A stretch of DNA of 64,000 nt. Origin: JANLVI01 sp031363915. GTDB lineage: Bacteria > Vulcanimicrobiota > Vulcanimicrobiia > Vulcanimicrobiales > Vulcanimicrobiaceae. Positions 23,889-32,221 of the stretch are shown piece after piece. The position numbers were made by a program, and so were the translations under genes. The stretch lies in the NCBI GenBank assembly GCA_031363915.1, contig JANLVI010000010.1:1-64000 (forward strand), in the 5' to 3' direction. The notes beneath the pieces are model-generated. The model was given only the letters and a program-made list of their open reading frames with translations. It had not been told where the DNA came from and ran no database searches. Every line of letters begins with the position of its first letter. The first letter of the stretch is position 1.

Positions 23889-24821
23889 ATGTCGGAATAC
23901 GATTTCTTACTGACCTACAAACTCGCCGAGAGCGACGATGACGACGACGACGACGACAACGACGACGACGACAAAGACGACGACGACGACGACGACGACA
24001 AAGACGACGACGACGACGACGACAAAGACGACGCTGGCGATAGTGTCGGCGCGGCGACCGGACCGGCTGTTGCGGGCGCGACCGGGGCGAAAGCTTACGG
24101 TCGTTCCGGCCCCAGCCGCAACAAAGACCAGTTTTCGAAATTCGAGCCCAGCGGCGACGCAGACGACTTACCCGACAACGTCTCTTATGAGTACCTGTTT
24201 TTTCCGATTCAAAATCAGGGACAAACGCCGTGCTGCGTGACGTTCGCGGTCACATCCATCGTCGAAGCGCTCATCCATAAGCACACCGGCGAACACTTCG
24301 CGATCAGCAAGCGCGGGCTATACTCGCTCGCCAAACACAAGTACGAACCCGACCAACTCAATGAAGACGGGCTTGCCGACGACAGCGCGCTCAGCGTGCT
24401 GCGCGACATCGGGCATGTCCTTGAAAACGACCTGCCGTTTGGAACGCCGTCGATGAAAGACCTCATCGCCGAGGTCCCCGACACGATCATCCGTCGCACG
24501 CACGATCTCTCGGGCTTCATGCAAGTCGAGAACGACGCAGAGCATATGATGGCCGCGCTGCACGAACACGGACCGCTCGTCGTCGGGATGAAGTGGTACA
24601 AAGACTGGGAAGATCGCGTCGGCGACGACGGCTTCATGCCCGACGATCTCACCGAGGGCGTCGACGGCGGGCATTGTATCGCCATCGTGGGCTATAGCAA
24701 GACGAAAGACGCATTCCGCCTTCGGAATAGCTGGGGGACGGACTGGGGAGACGCTGGCTACGCTTGGCTTCCGATGGATATGGTCGAGCACATCGACGAC
24801 GTCTACACGCTCAAACTCTAA
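23889..24821 (+). CDS. Papain-like (C1A) cysteine protease with Asp-rich N-terminus
   Basis: The 310-residue protein has two parts. Residues about 15-48 are nearly pure Asp with a few Lys and Asn, followed by an Ala/Gly linker. From about residue 97 there is a papain-fold catalytic domain. The oxyanion Gln and catalytic Cys lie in FPIQNQGQTPCCVTFAVTSIVEAL, the catalytic His in VDGGHCIAIVGYSKTKDAFRL, and the Asn in RNSWGTDWGDAGYAWLP. There is no signal peptide or propeptide, so it may act inside the cell. The poly-Asp stretch could bind Ca2+ or basic proteins. It is a single gene with its own GGAGG site at 23879-23883. Confidence 0.85.
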   Translation: MSEYDFLLTYKLAESDDDDDDDDNDDDDKDDDDDDDDKDDDDDDDKDDAGDSVGAATGPAVAGATGAKAYGRSGPSRNKDQFSKFEPSGDADDLPDNVSYEYLFFPIQNQGQTPCCVTFAVTSIVEALIHKHTGEHFAISKRGLYSLAKHKYEPDQLNEDGLADDSALSVLRDIGHVLENDLPFGTPSMKDLIAEVPDTIIRRTHDLSGFMQVENDAEHMMAALHEHGPLVVGMKWYKDWEDRVGDDGFMPDDLTEGVDGGHCIAIVGYSKTKDAFRLRNSWGTDWGDAGYAWLPMDMVEHIDDVYTLKL

Positions 24822-24927
24822 CCAACAAAAATTTCCGGCACGCGTGGCGCACGCATCCAGAATACGTGCGACCTTGGACGATGAGTGTCCCAAAGATCGT
24901 GCAGAACCACAGGTGCGCGGACATTGA

Positions 24928-26190
24928 TTAGGCCTCGCGCAGTCGCGGGTTCGCAAGATAGAACCAGAGTGCGCAGACGAGTGAAATCGCGCCACCACCG
25001 ATCATCGAGACGTGCAAATCGAAGATCGAGGCAATCGAACCGAGGAGGAGCGAACCCGCCGGGACGAGCCCCAAGAGAATCATCGAGTAAACGGAAATCG
25101 CTCGCCCGCGCATGTCATCGGGCGCGAGCGTCTGCAAGAGAAAGTTCGCTGTTCCGATATACGTGAGGGAAGCGCTGCCCAGCACGACGAGCACCGGCAA
25201 GGCGAAGGGGACGTTGTCGATCGTTCCGAGCACCGCGAAGAGCACTGACATCGTCGCGCACGACCAGAACCAAAGCGCCGAGCGCCGGTCGCCGCGAATC
25301 ATCGCCGTGACGAATGCGCCGCCGATCGCGCCGAGGCCGCTGGCTGCAAGCAATATCCCAAGGCCGCGCGCGTCGGTGTGCACGATGTGCGCCGCGTACG
25401 CCGGCATCAAGAACGTATACGGCCGCACGAAGAGCGAGGTAACGACGAGCGAGAGCACGACCCAACGCAACACCGGATCGCCCGCGAGAAACCGTACGCC
25501 GTCGAGAATTTGCTGCACGAACGGTTCGCGCCGTCCTTCGATCACGCCGACCGGTTTCATCAACAGCAGCGCCGCGACCACAGCAAGCGTGGCGGCGGCG
25601 TTGATGAACGCGCACGTTGCAACGCCCGCCGATGCGATGAGAATACCCGCAATCGGCGGCCCAACGATGCTCGGTGAATTGAATGCAAACGAGTTCAGAC
25701 CGATTGCGTTACCGACATATTCGCGCCCGACCATAAGCGGAATCCAACTCTGGCGCGCGGGTGAGTCGAACGCCTGCGTCCCCGCCTGCAACGTTGAGAT
25801 CGCCATTAGGACACCGAGCGACGCATCGTTTCGCGCCATCACCAGGGCGAGCGCGAGCGCGAGCAGCGCGATGATGACGTTGGTGATGAGCAACACGCGC
25901 CGACGCGGATAGCGATCGGCGATGACGCCGGCGATCGGCGAGAGCAGCAACACGGGGATCGCGCGCGAGGCACCGATGAGTCCAACGTACAGCGGTGCAA
26001 GCGACGGCGTCGGCGCGATCTTGACGACATAAAAGCCGAGCGCGGTAAACTGCATCCACGTGCCGAGATTGCTCACGAGCAGCCCGAACCACAAGAGCCG
26101 AAAATCGCGAAATTGAAATGCGCCGAGCAGGGCCGGCCGCTCGGCGGAAACGCGCGGTTCGGAGGTGCGCGGCGATGGAAGACTCTTCAC
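24928..26190 (-). CDS. MFS transporter, MFS_3/enterobactin-exporter-like
   Basis: The 420-residue protein has twelve predicted membrane helices. The N-terminal RDFRLLWFGLLVSNLGTWMQFTALGFYVV and the loop 2-3 motif GVIADRYPRRRVLLITNVI place it in the drug/siderophore-exporter type MFS_3 group. GTG at 26190 overlaps the stop of the kinase gene (GTGA), so the two are coupled and the longer upstream frame is rejected. The substrate is unknown. Confidence 0.87.
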   Translation of the reverse strand: MKSLPSPRTSEPRVSAERPALLGAFQFRDFRLLWFGLLVSNLGTWMQFTALGFYVVKIAPTPSLAPLYVGLIGASRAIPVLLLSPIAGVIADRYPRRRVLLITNVIIALLALALALVMARNDASLGVLMAISTLQAGTQAFDSPARQSWIPLMVGREYVGNAIGLNSFAFNSPSIVGPPIAGILIASAGVATCAFINAAATLAVVAALLLMKPVGVIEGRREPFVQQILDGVRFLAGDPVLRWVVLSLVVTSLFVRPYTFLMPAYAAHIVHTDARGLGILLAASGLGAIGGAFVTAMIRGDRRSALWFWSCATMSVLFAVLGTIDNVPFALPVLVVLGSASLTYIGTANFLLQTLAPDDMRGRAISVYSMILLGLVPAGSLLLGSIASIFDLHVSMIGGGAISLVCALWFYLANPRLREA

Positions 26191-26807
26191 GGTGCGCCCT
26201 GCACTAGGCGCACGGCGGCGACGATGATCTCTGCCGCGCCGTTGATCCCAAAGCGCGCCGTATCGAGCACGAGATCGTAATTGCGGCGGTCTCCCCAGGT
26301 CAGTTTGTATTGATCGCGCGTGTACGCGCGACGCGCCTTGTCGATGCGCGCGATCTCGGCGGACGCTTTCGCGGCCGAAATGCCGAGCGATTCGGCAACG
26401 TGCTGCGTGCGCCACTCGAGCGGCGCGCTTAGAAAGACGCTGAGCATGTCCGGTCGGCGGCCAAGGATCACATTTGCGGCGCGACCGATGATGATCGCAT
26501 CGCCGCGCTCCGCCTGTTCGCGGACGAGCTGCTCGATTTCACGCCGGTATGCGGTCGTATACGCATCAGTCGGGGCCGCGAGCGCAATCCCCATCTCGGG
26601 CACCGCTACGAGCCCTCGCAGAAGACGCTCGCCAAGTGGCGGAGTGGTCGCCTCGATCCCCTCGACCATGCCGGTCGAGCTTCCCAGCCGCTCCGCAATC
26701 TCGCGCGGGAGTTGGTCGGCGACGACCCGGTAGTCGAGGCGGGCGGCAAGTTCCGCGGCAACGGCGTTCGCTGCCGCACCGTAGGCCCGCGAGATGGTGA
26801 CGATCAC
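26187..26807 (-). CDS. Cytidylate kinase-like P-loop protein
   Basis: The 206-residue protein starts MIVTISRAYGAAANAVAAELAARLDYRVVADQLPREIAE, the pattern of the cytidylate-kinase-like family (often annotated Cytidylate_kin2). The normal P-loop G-x-x-x-x-G-K is degenerate here. AERGDAIIIGRAANVILGRRPDMLSVFLSAPLEWR near residue 98 and RAYTRDQYKLTWGDRRNYDLVLDTARFGI are conserved blocks. It follows the 43-residue membrane protein gene by 16 nt and is coupled to the MFS gene. The phosphorylated substrate is unknown. Confidence 0.82.
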   Translation of the reverse strand: MIVTISRAYGAAANAVAAELAARLDYRVVADQLPREIAERLGSSTGMVEGIEATTPPLGERLLRGLVAVPEMGIALAAPTDAYTTAYRREIEQLVREQAERGDAIIIGRAANVILGRRPDMLSVFLSAPLEWRTQHVAESLGISAAKASAEIARIDKARRAYTRDQYKLTWGDRRNYDLVLDTARFGINGAAEIIVAAVRLVQGAP

Positions 26808-26823
26808 CTCGCGGGCTTCGCGA

Positions 26824-26955
26824 CTACCAGCCCATGATCCCGACTTTGCCGACGCGATCGATCCGATCGAGCAGCGGCGGCATCACGAAAAAACCGCCGA
26901 GGGCGCCGACGAGAAAAACTCCGAGGATCCAAAAAACGACCGGGACGTTGCTCAC
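26824..26955 (-). CDS. 43-residue single-pass membrane protein
   Basis: GTG at 26955 with a GGAG site 8 nt upstream gives a protein starting MSNVPVVFWILGVFLVGALGG, with one transmembrane helix, then FFVMPPLLDRIDRVGKVGIMGW. It is the first gene of the minus-strand operon with the kinase-like and MFS genes and is divergent from bchL. There is no His in the helix, so it is not a light-harvesting alpha or beta polypeptide. The function is unknown. Confidence 0.5.
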   Translation of the reverse strand: MSNVPVVFWILGVFLVGALGGFFVMPPLLDRIDRVGKVGIMGW

Positions 26956-27009
26956 AGAGGGTGCTCCATTCGTAGGGGGGTGGGGGGCTTGATGCTTGGA
27001 GGATGCTTG

Positions 27010-27052
27010 GGTGACGGTTATCACCGTCCCTCGGACCCTGCGGGTGTACGGT
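27010..27052 (+). promoter_or_regulatory. Crp-type operator and -10 of the bchL promoter
   Basis: GTGA-CGGTTA-TCAC at 27011-27024 (16-mer 27010-27025), with TACGGT at 27047-27052 beginning 29.5 bp from its centre. Predicted +1 is near 27059. The spacing is identical to the bchM, bchH and bchF sites. Confidence 0.7.
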
Positions 27053-27102
27053 CCAAGAGAAGGCGCGGCGTTGCCGGGTCCGTCGACGATTGGGAGTCCC
27101 GT

Positions 27103-27939
27103 ATGCTGAAAATTGCGGTCTATGGAAAAGGTGGGATCGGCAAGAGCACGTTCTCATCGAACCTCTCGGCCGCGTTTGGAATTTTAGGCAAAAGGACGAT
27201 CCAAGTCGGCTGCGATCCCAAGCACGACTCGACGTTCACGCTCACCGGAAACCTTATCCCGACCGTCGTCGAAGTCCTGAGCTCGTATAAGTTCAAAAGT
27301 GAAGAGATCGAAAAAGACGAGATCATCTTCAAAGGCAAATACGGCGTCGACTGCGTCGAGGCGGGCGGGCCGCCGGCAGGCGCCGGTTGCGGCGGCTACG
27401 TCGTTGGCGAGACCGTGAAGCTGCTCGAAAAATTTGGCGTCTACAAAGACTACGAAGTAATGATCTTCGACGTCCTCGGCGACGTCGTGTGCGGCGGTTT
27501 CTCCGCCCCGCTCCAGCACTCAGAGCAAGTCATCATCGTTGCGACCAATGATTTCGATTCTATCTTCGCGGCGAACCGCATCGCAACGGCGATCACCATC
27601 AAACAAAAGACCGGCGGCGGAACGCTCGCGGGTATCGTCGCCAACCGAGCATCGAATGCCGAACTCGTCGGACCGTTCGCCGAGCGAATCGGCTCGACGT
27701 GCTTACTCTGCATCCCGGAAAACGACGGCGTGCGCAAATCGCGCCTTACCGCCCAAACCGTCTTCGAGCAGGATCCGACCGGCTTCATCGGCGCGCCGTG
27801 GATGGACCTCGCGCAGCGCATGCTCGACGGCGTGCCGCTGGTCATCCCAACCCCAATCCCCGAACGCGAGCTTTTCACGCAACTCGGCGCCGACTACGTC
27901 CGCTCGCCGGATATCCCGGCGCCGGCAATGGCCGTCTAG
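27103..27939 (+). CDS. bchL: Light-independent protochlorophyllide reductase iron protein BchL
   Basis: This nitrogenase-Fe-protein-like ATPase donates electrons to BchN-BchB in reduction of protochlorophyllide ring D. In 278 residues it has the P-loop VYGKGGIGKSTFSSNLS, QVGCDPKHDSTFTLTG, the first 4Fe-4S Cys in EAGGPPAGAGCGGYVVG near residue 94 and the second in DVLGDVVCGGFSAPL near residue 128. PAGAGCGGYVVG separates it from BchX, which has a different GPESARGCGGRG motif. ATG 27103 has a GGGAG site 6 nt upstream; the long upstream ORF is not coding. It is a monocistronic unit behind a Crp-type operator, apart from bchNB at 42 kb. Confidence 0.95.
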   Translation: MLKIAVYGKGGIGKSTFSSNLSAAFGILGKRTIQVGCDPKHDSTFTLTGNLIPTVVEVLSSYKFKSEEIEKDEIIFKGKYGVDCVEAGGPPAGAGCGGYVVGETVKLLEKFGVYKDYEVMIFDVLGDVVCGGFSAPLQHSEQVIIVATNDFDSIFAANRIATAITIKQKTGGGTLAGIVANRASNAELVGPFAERIGSTCLLCIPENDGVRKSRLTAQTVFEQDPTGFIGAPWMDLAQRMLDGVPLVIPTPIPERELFTQLGADYVRSPDIPAPAMAV

Positions 27940-27971
27940 CCCCTAACCGCTCGGTAAAGCTTCGGTGCGGA

Positions 27972-29543
27972 CTAAATGCGGGCGTTCGTGCGGAGGCATT
28001 CGAGAACGCGAGCCGCTCGGGCTCGTATGGCGACCTTCGTTGCATCTGGGCGGCGCTGCCAGTTCTTCACGACCATCGTCATTCGCACGTTTTTGACGAA
28101 GCGGGTCTCGTTGCGGGCGAGAAAATCCCAGTAGAGGCTGTTGAACGGGCATGCCTCCTCGCCCTCAGTCTGCTTCGGGTCGTAACGGCAGGGGCGGCAA
28201 TAGTTCGACATCTTGTTGATGTAGTTCGCCGAAGCGGCGTACGGCTTCGTACCGACATAGCCGCCGTCGGCGTGCAAGGTCATGCCGATGACGTTGGGCA
28301 CCATCACCCAGTCGTAGCCGTCGATGAACATTGCCCAAAACCAATCGTTTGTTTCTTGTGGTTCGAAGCCCGCGATGAGGGCAAAGTTGCCCAGAATCAT
28401 AAGGCGCAAAATGTGGTGCGCGTAGGCCGTTTCGCGCACGTGAGCGAGTGCTTCGCGTAGGCAATTCATATCGGTCTCGCCGGTCCAAAAGAAACGCGGT
28501 AGCGGAAGGGTCGCAGCGAGCGTGTTGCGCGTGCGATAGCTCGGCATCGTCTTCCAATAAATGCGCCAAATATATTCGCGCCAACCGATGACTTGTCGGA
28601 TGAAACCTTCGACGGATTGCAGACGTGCCTCGCCGCTCCGGTACGCAAGTTCCGCGCGCTCGCAACATTCCAGCGGATGCAGCAGACCGACGTTGATCGC
28701 GGCGGAGAGCAGCGAATGGTTCATCGTTCGTTCGCCAAGAATCATCGCGTCTTGGTGGGGACCGAATCCATCGAGCCGATTCAGGATGAAATCATCGAGC
28801 AGCGCGAGCGCATCGCGACGGTCGACCGGGAGGCTCCAAGTGCCGATCGTTCCGGGATGGTCGGCGAACTGCCGCTCCACCATCGCGATGACGTCGCGCG
28901 TAATCGAATCGGGCTCAAAGGCTCGCGCCGCGGGGAATCGCATCCCGGCTTTGGGCGGCTCGCGATTCTCGGCATCGTAATTCCAGGCGCCGCCAACGGG
29001 CTCGCTGCCGTCCATGAGCAGGCCCGTTTTCTTGCGCATCCCGCGATAGAAGTTTTCCATCGTCACCCGCGCCGAATCGCTCTTGGCCAGACGATCGAAA
29101 TCGCCCGGCTCCGAGATGAAGTTGCATTGCGGCAGTACCTCGCACGGAAGTTCGCGCCCGGCGACGAGCGCGAGCAGACCGTCCGTGACCCCGAATTCGG
29201 ACTGTGCCATGAGGCGTAACCGCTCGGGCTGCCAATCGGCAAGATGCAGCTCGAGTGCGCCGAGATCGTCGGCGCACTCCGCGTGATAATCCACCGTCCA
29301 GCCGGCCGCGCGCAAGTCGCGCGCGAAATGCCGCATGACGGCGTAGATCAGCACGAGTTTGCGTTTGTGATACGGTCGAGTCCGCGCGCCCGTCGTCGAT
29401 TCGATCATGAGAACGCGCGTGAAGGCAGGCTCGCAGCCCGCAAGCGCTGAGTTGTACGGCGAGCACTGATCGCCCGTAATCCAGACAGTCGTACGAAGCG
29501 AATCGCCGGGTGCTGCCGAACTGCTTTTCTTCATGCCTACCAT
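27972..29543 (-). CDS. FeS-BCP/CryPro-type photolyase-related protein
   Basis: The protein of about 520 residues matches the deoxyribodipyrimidine photolyase-related (PhrB/CryB, (6-4) photolyase) family: TTVWITGDQCSPYNSAL, the FAD-domain blocks WREYIWRIYWKTMP and ILRLMILGNFALIAGFEPQETNDWFWAMFIDGYDWVMVPNVIGM, then YINKMSNYCRPCRYDP. Clustered Cys (CRPC near residue 449, CPF shortly after, plus an earlier Cys) fit the family's 4Fe-4S cluster. It would repair UV lesions using blue light. The start is ATG 29543 or 29534; the latter overlaps the ATG of the divergent permease, so the two genes share their first bases. It is convergent with bchL. Confidence 0.9.
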   Translation of the reverse strand: MVGMKKSSSAAPGDSLRTTVWITGDQCSPYNSALAGCEPAFTRVLMIESTTGARTRPYHKRKLVLIYAVMRHFARDLRAAGWTVDYHAECADDLGALELHLADWQPERLRLMAQSEFGVTDGLLALVAGRELPCEVLPQCNFISEPGDFDRLAKSDSARVTMENFYRGMRKKTGLLMDGSEPVGGAWNYDAENREPPKAGMRFPAARAFEPDSITRDVIAMVERQFADHPGTIGTWSLPVDRRDALALLDDFILNRLDGFGPHQDAMILGERTMNHSLLSAAINVGLLHPLECCERAELAYRSGEARLQSVEGFIRQVIGWREYIWRIYWKTMPSYRTRNTLAATLPLPRFFWTGETDMNCLREALAHVRETAYAHHILRLMILGNFALIAGFEPQETNDWFWAMFIDGYDWVMVPNVIGMTLHADGGYVGTKPYAASANYINKMSNYCRPCRYDPKQTEGEEACPFNSLYWDFLARNETRFVKNVRMTMVVKNWQRRPDATKVAIRARAARVLECLRTNARI

Positions 29544-30381
29544 CGAGACGCGCGAGCGACCCGGACCGTTCCGTCGGCGCTCACGTGCATTGCGGCTCGA
29601 GCCCTACCTCGAGTTTGCGAAAAAAGCGTTCGCGCGCGAGGCCACGTACCGCATGGACGTGTTCACGAACATCGCCTCGGTGCTGGTGCGCGTCTATTTG
29701 CTGCGCATGCTCTGGGTCGCGCTCTACGCGCAAAACGCCGCGCCGGTCGGTGTCCCGCTCCACGCGATGATCACCTATGCGACCGTCGCACTTTTGATGT
29801 CGCTTGTTCTCGAGATCGATGGGACGCGGGCGATTCGCGAAAAAGTCCGCGAAGGAACGATCGCGACGGACTTGATGAAACCGATCAGCCTCCCGTTCTA
29901 CTTTTTCAGCGACGGCTTCGGCAGCACCGCGTTCCACGCGCTCATGATTTTTCCAACCCTGCTCTTCGCGCTTTTTATCGTTCACGTGGATATCCCATCA
30001 CCGCTCGCGTTTTGCGTGTTCGTCGTGAGTTTCGCTATCGGGTATCTCGTCAATTTCTTACTGAATTTCCTTATGAACTCGATCGCGTTCTGGACGCTCG
30101 AAACGTTTGCGATCCAGCTCATGGTGCGCTGGGTCTCCGATCTCTTGAGCGGTCAGATCATCCCGCTCATCTTCTTCCCCGGGATCCTCCAGCGCATCGT
30201 GCTCGATTTGCCGTTTGCCGCGATTTACTCGGCGCCGCTGCTCATCTACGTCGGGGTCATCCACCCGGCCGACTACGCCCGCACGTTGCTCGTGCAGTGC
30301 GTGTGGCTGGCCGTCTTCAGCGCGCTCGCATTCGTCGTCTGGCGGGCGGCATCGCGACGCGTCGTGGTCCAGGGCGGCTAG
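29533..30381 (+). CDS. ABC-2 type permease (COG4587-like)
   Basis: The 282-residue membrane protein has six hydrophobic segments and the family pattern FAKKAFAREATYRMDVFTNIASVLVRVYLLRMLW and IREKVREGTIATDLMKPISLPFYFF near residue 98. It belongs to the uncharacterised ABC-2 permeases that normally work with a second permease and an ATPase. The second permease is 3.5 kb away at 33842. No ATPase gene is in the window. It starts on the opposite strand of the photolyase gene with overlapping start codons. Confidence 0.78.
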   Translation: MPTIETRERPGPFRRRSRALRLEPYLEFAKKAFAREATYRMDVFTNIASVLVRVYLLRMLWVALYAQNAAPVGVPLHAMITYATVALLMSLVLEIDGTRAIREKVREGTIATDLMKPISLPFYFFSDGFGSTAFHALMIFPTLLFALFIVHVDIPSPLAFCVFVVSFAIGYLVNFLLNFLMNSIAFWTLETFAIQLMVRWVSDLLSGQIIPLIFFPGILQRIVLDLPFAAIYSAPLLIYVGVIHPADYARTLLVQCVWLAVFSALAFVVWRAASRRVVVQGG

Positions 30382-31994
30382 ATCTCCCACTGCCGGATAT
30401 CCCACGTCTCGACGACGGGGTTGGGATCGAAATGTTTGAGGTCCGGATTGATCGCCTGGGGCCAGCGCGGCCACCACAGAAAGTCTTGGCCGGCATCGGT
30501 CGCAAGCGTCGATTCGATGGTGCGATACGCCGCTTTGCGTTTGGCCCGATCGAACGAACCGAGCGCGATCGCTTGCGCGTCGTCCATCGCTTTGGAACAG
30601 AAGTAGCTGTGGTTGAATCCCGCGGGCGGCCGGTTCGCGCACGTGAACTGCGCGGAGTTATCGGGATCGATGCCGGCGATCCAGAGGTAGATCGCGAGGT
30701 CGTACTTGCCGCGCGCGAGCGTCCCACCTGCGCCATAGCCGCCGTAAATGACCGAGCTGAGTTCCGAGCGGAGATTCAGGTTGATGTTGAGCGAACGCAG
30801 CGCGGACTGCAACTGCACGGCAAGGGTTTTATTCGCGGCGGAACTCTGTTCGAAAACGAGGCTGAGGTCGAGCGGCTTGAGTCCCGGCCCGTAGCCCGTC
30901 TGAGCGAGCAGTGCCTTCGCCCCCGCGAGGTCGTACTTGATTTCCGGCACGCTCGGGTCAGACGCCCACATGAATGACGGCAAATCTTCCGTCGCCTGCA
31001 CGGACGTGCCGAAGGTGATCGTATCCACCAGGCGCTTTTTGTCGATCGACATCGTGATCGCGCGACGCACGCGCGGATCGGCCGTCGGCCCTTTGCCGTT
31101 ATTGAACATCACCGACTGATAACCATTAAAAGGTGTGAGCACGACCTTCGTATCTTGCAGCGTTTTGATCGAGCGGTACGCGTTGACGGACGGCTCGTAA
31201 AACCAGTCGATCTCGTGCGTGCGCAGTTGCGTGACGAGCGTGTTCTCATCGGGGACCAAACGCACGATGACCGACTTGAGTTTCGGTTTGCCCAGATAGT
31301 AATCGTCATTGCGTGTATAGGTGATGCGGTCGCCGCGCTGCCACGACACGAATTTAAACGGCCCCGTACCGATCGGAGCCGAATTATACGGCACGTCGTT
31401 GATGTTCTTGTATTTCGCCAAAAGATGCTCGGGGAGAATGCCGTACGGGGAATCACTCTCGCCGAAGATCGTTCCGATCGCGGGCGAGAATGGCACCTTG
31501 AGGTGGAATACGATCGTATTCGCATCGGGCGTCAGCACGCGGTCGATGAGGTCGTAGCCGTGTCGGGAGATGACGTCATTCTTCGGATTCATGATCGCGT
31601 CGTAGGTGAACTTGACATCCTTACTCGAGAACGGGGCGCCGTCGTGCCACTTCACGCCGCTTCGCAAGTGATAGCTGATCGTCCGACCGTCGGCACTGAT
31701 GCCGCCGTTCTGCTGTGTGGGTACCTCACGCGCGAGCATCGGCACGAAGTTGCCTTTGTCATCGACCGAGACGAGGATGTCGGTCGTCAGGCGCGAGAGC
31801 GAACCTTCGATGGTTTGCGTGCCGAGAATCGGGTTGAGCGTACGCGGCACGACCCCCGTGCCGATCCGCAGCGTATCGGGCAGCGTCCAGGAGTGACGGC
31901 CGCTCGCGCTCGTCGAGGTGGTCGACACTGCACTGCACGCGGCCAGTGAGGCGAGGAGACCGAGCGCCATAGAGCGCGACACTGTCAAAAACAT
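30378..31994 (-). CDS. Peptide/nickel-type ABC transporter substrate-binding lipoprotein
   Basis: A solute-binding protein family 5 (DppA/OppA) member of 538 residues. The N-terminus is a lipoprotein signal with lipobox LASLAAC (Cys at about residue 20). Blocks include TLRIGTGVVPRTLNPILG, YHLRSGVKWHDGAPFSSKDVKFTYDAIMNP near residue 108 and IGTGPFKFVSWQRGDRITYTRNDDYYLGKP. It is anchored on the outer face of the membrane. No cognate permease or ATPase genes adjoin it, so the partner transporter is elsewhere. Its 3' end overlaps the permease gene end by 4 nt. Confidence 0.87.
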   Translation of the reverse strand: MFLTVSRSMALGLLASLAACSAVSTTSTSASGRHSWTLPDTLRIGTGVVPRTLNPILGTQTIEGSLSRLTTDILVSVDDKGNFVPMLAREVPTQQNGGISADGRTISYHLRSGVKWHDGAPFSSKDVKFTYDAIMNPKNDVISRHGYDLIDRVLTPDANTIVFHLKVPFSPAIGTIFGESDSPYGILPEHLLAKYKNINDVPYNSAPIGTGPFKFVSWQRGDRITYTRNDDYYLGKPKLKSVIVRLVPDENTLVTQLRTHEIDWFYEPSVNAYRSIKTLQDTKVVLTPFNGYQSVMFNNGKGPTADPRVRRAITMSIDKKRLVDTITFGTSVQATEDLPSFMWASDPSVPEIKYDLAGAKALLAQTGYGPGLKPLDLSLVFEQSSAANKTLAVQLQSALRSLNINLNLRSELSSVIYGGYGAGGTLARGKYDLAIYLWIAGIDPDNSAQFTCANRPPAGFNHSYFCSKAMDDAQAIALGSFDRAKRKAAYRTIESTLATDAGQDFLWWPRWPQAINPDLKHFDPNPVVETWDIRQWEI

Positions 31995-32092
31995 GCGACG
32001 AGTTGCTCGCTTGGAGCGTCTTCTCCCTTGCGCTAATCGAAGAAGGGTGCTACTCCCAGCCGATCTCGTCGATGTACCACCACGTCCAGGTC

Positions 32093-32221
32093 TCAGTGTT
32101 TGGCCGCGTGCTTGTTCTTACTCACCGCAACGCTGCCGCATTCCAGGCACATCCGCAGATGCACCCACTGACCGCAGTGCTCGATGCATTGCCTGCGTTC
32201 ATGCTGCGCCGCCGGGCACAT
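32093..32221 (-). CDS. Short or degraded UBP-type zinc-finger protein
   Basis: A 42-residue open frame starts at an ATG inside the last codons of the pirin gene and reads CIEHCGQWVHLRMCLECGSVA followed by SKNKHAAKH, then stop. This closely resembles the UBP zinc finger (usual CGxWVHLRxCLxCGxVxCCDSSxNKHAxKH). The CC between GSVA and SKNKHA is missing, and the sequence stops before the usual end. A downstream frame still encodes ETWTWWYIDEIGWE, the normal C-terminal end of such proteins. It is therefore probably a decayed gene; a functional short finger is the alternative. Confidence 0.5.
   Translation of the reverse strand: MCPAAQHERRQCIEHCGQWVHLRMCLECGSVAVSKNKHAAKH

Noticed and set aside
23936..24035. 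Repetitive GAC tract as a possible CRISPR or microsatellite locus
   Set aside because: It is a coding Asp run inside an intact protease gene, with no spacers or repeat-spacer pattern.
26794..26812. GGTGACGATCACC-like palindrome at the kinase-like gene start
   Set aside because: The spacer between GTGA and TCAC is 3 bp, not 6, and it lies in coding sequence with no matching -10. It does not fit the Crp-type operator.
26824..26955. Possible light-harvesting alpha/beta polypeptide
   Set aside because: It has one transmembrane helix but no His ligand for bacteriochlorophyll, and it is in an operon with a kinase-like and MFS gene.
26794..27102. N-terminal extension of the bchL frame
   Set aside because: It runs through the promoter and operator and a divergent gene. 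BchL homology starts at MLKIAVYGKGG, with a ribosome-binding site before ATG 27103.
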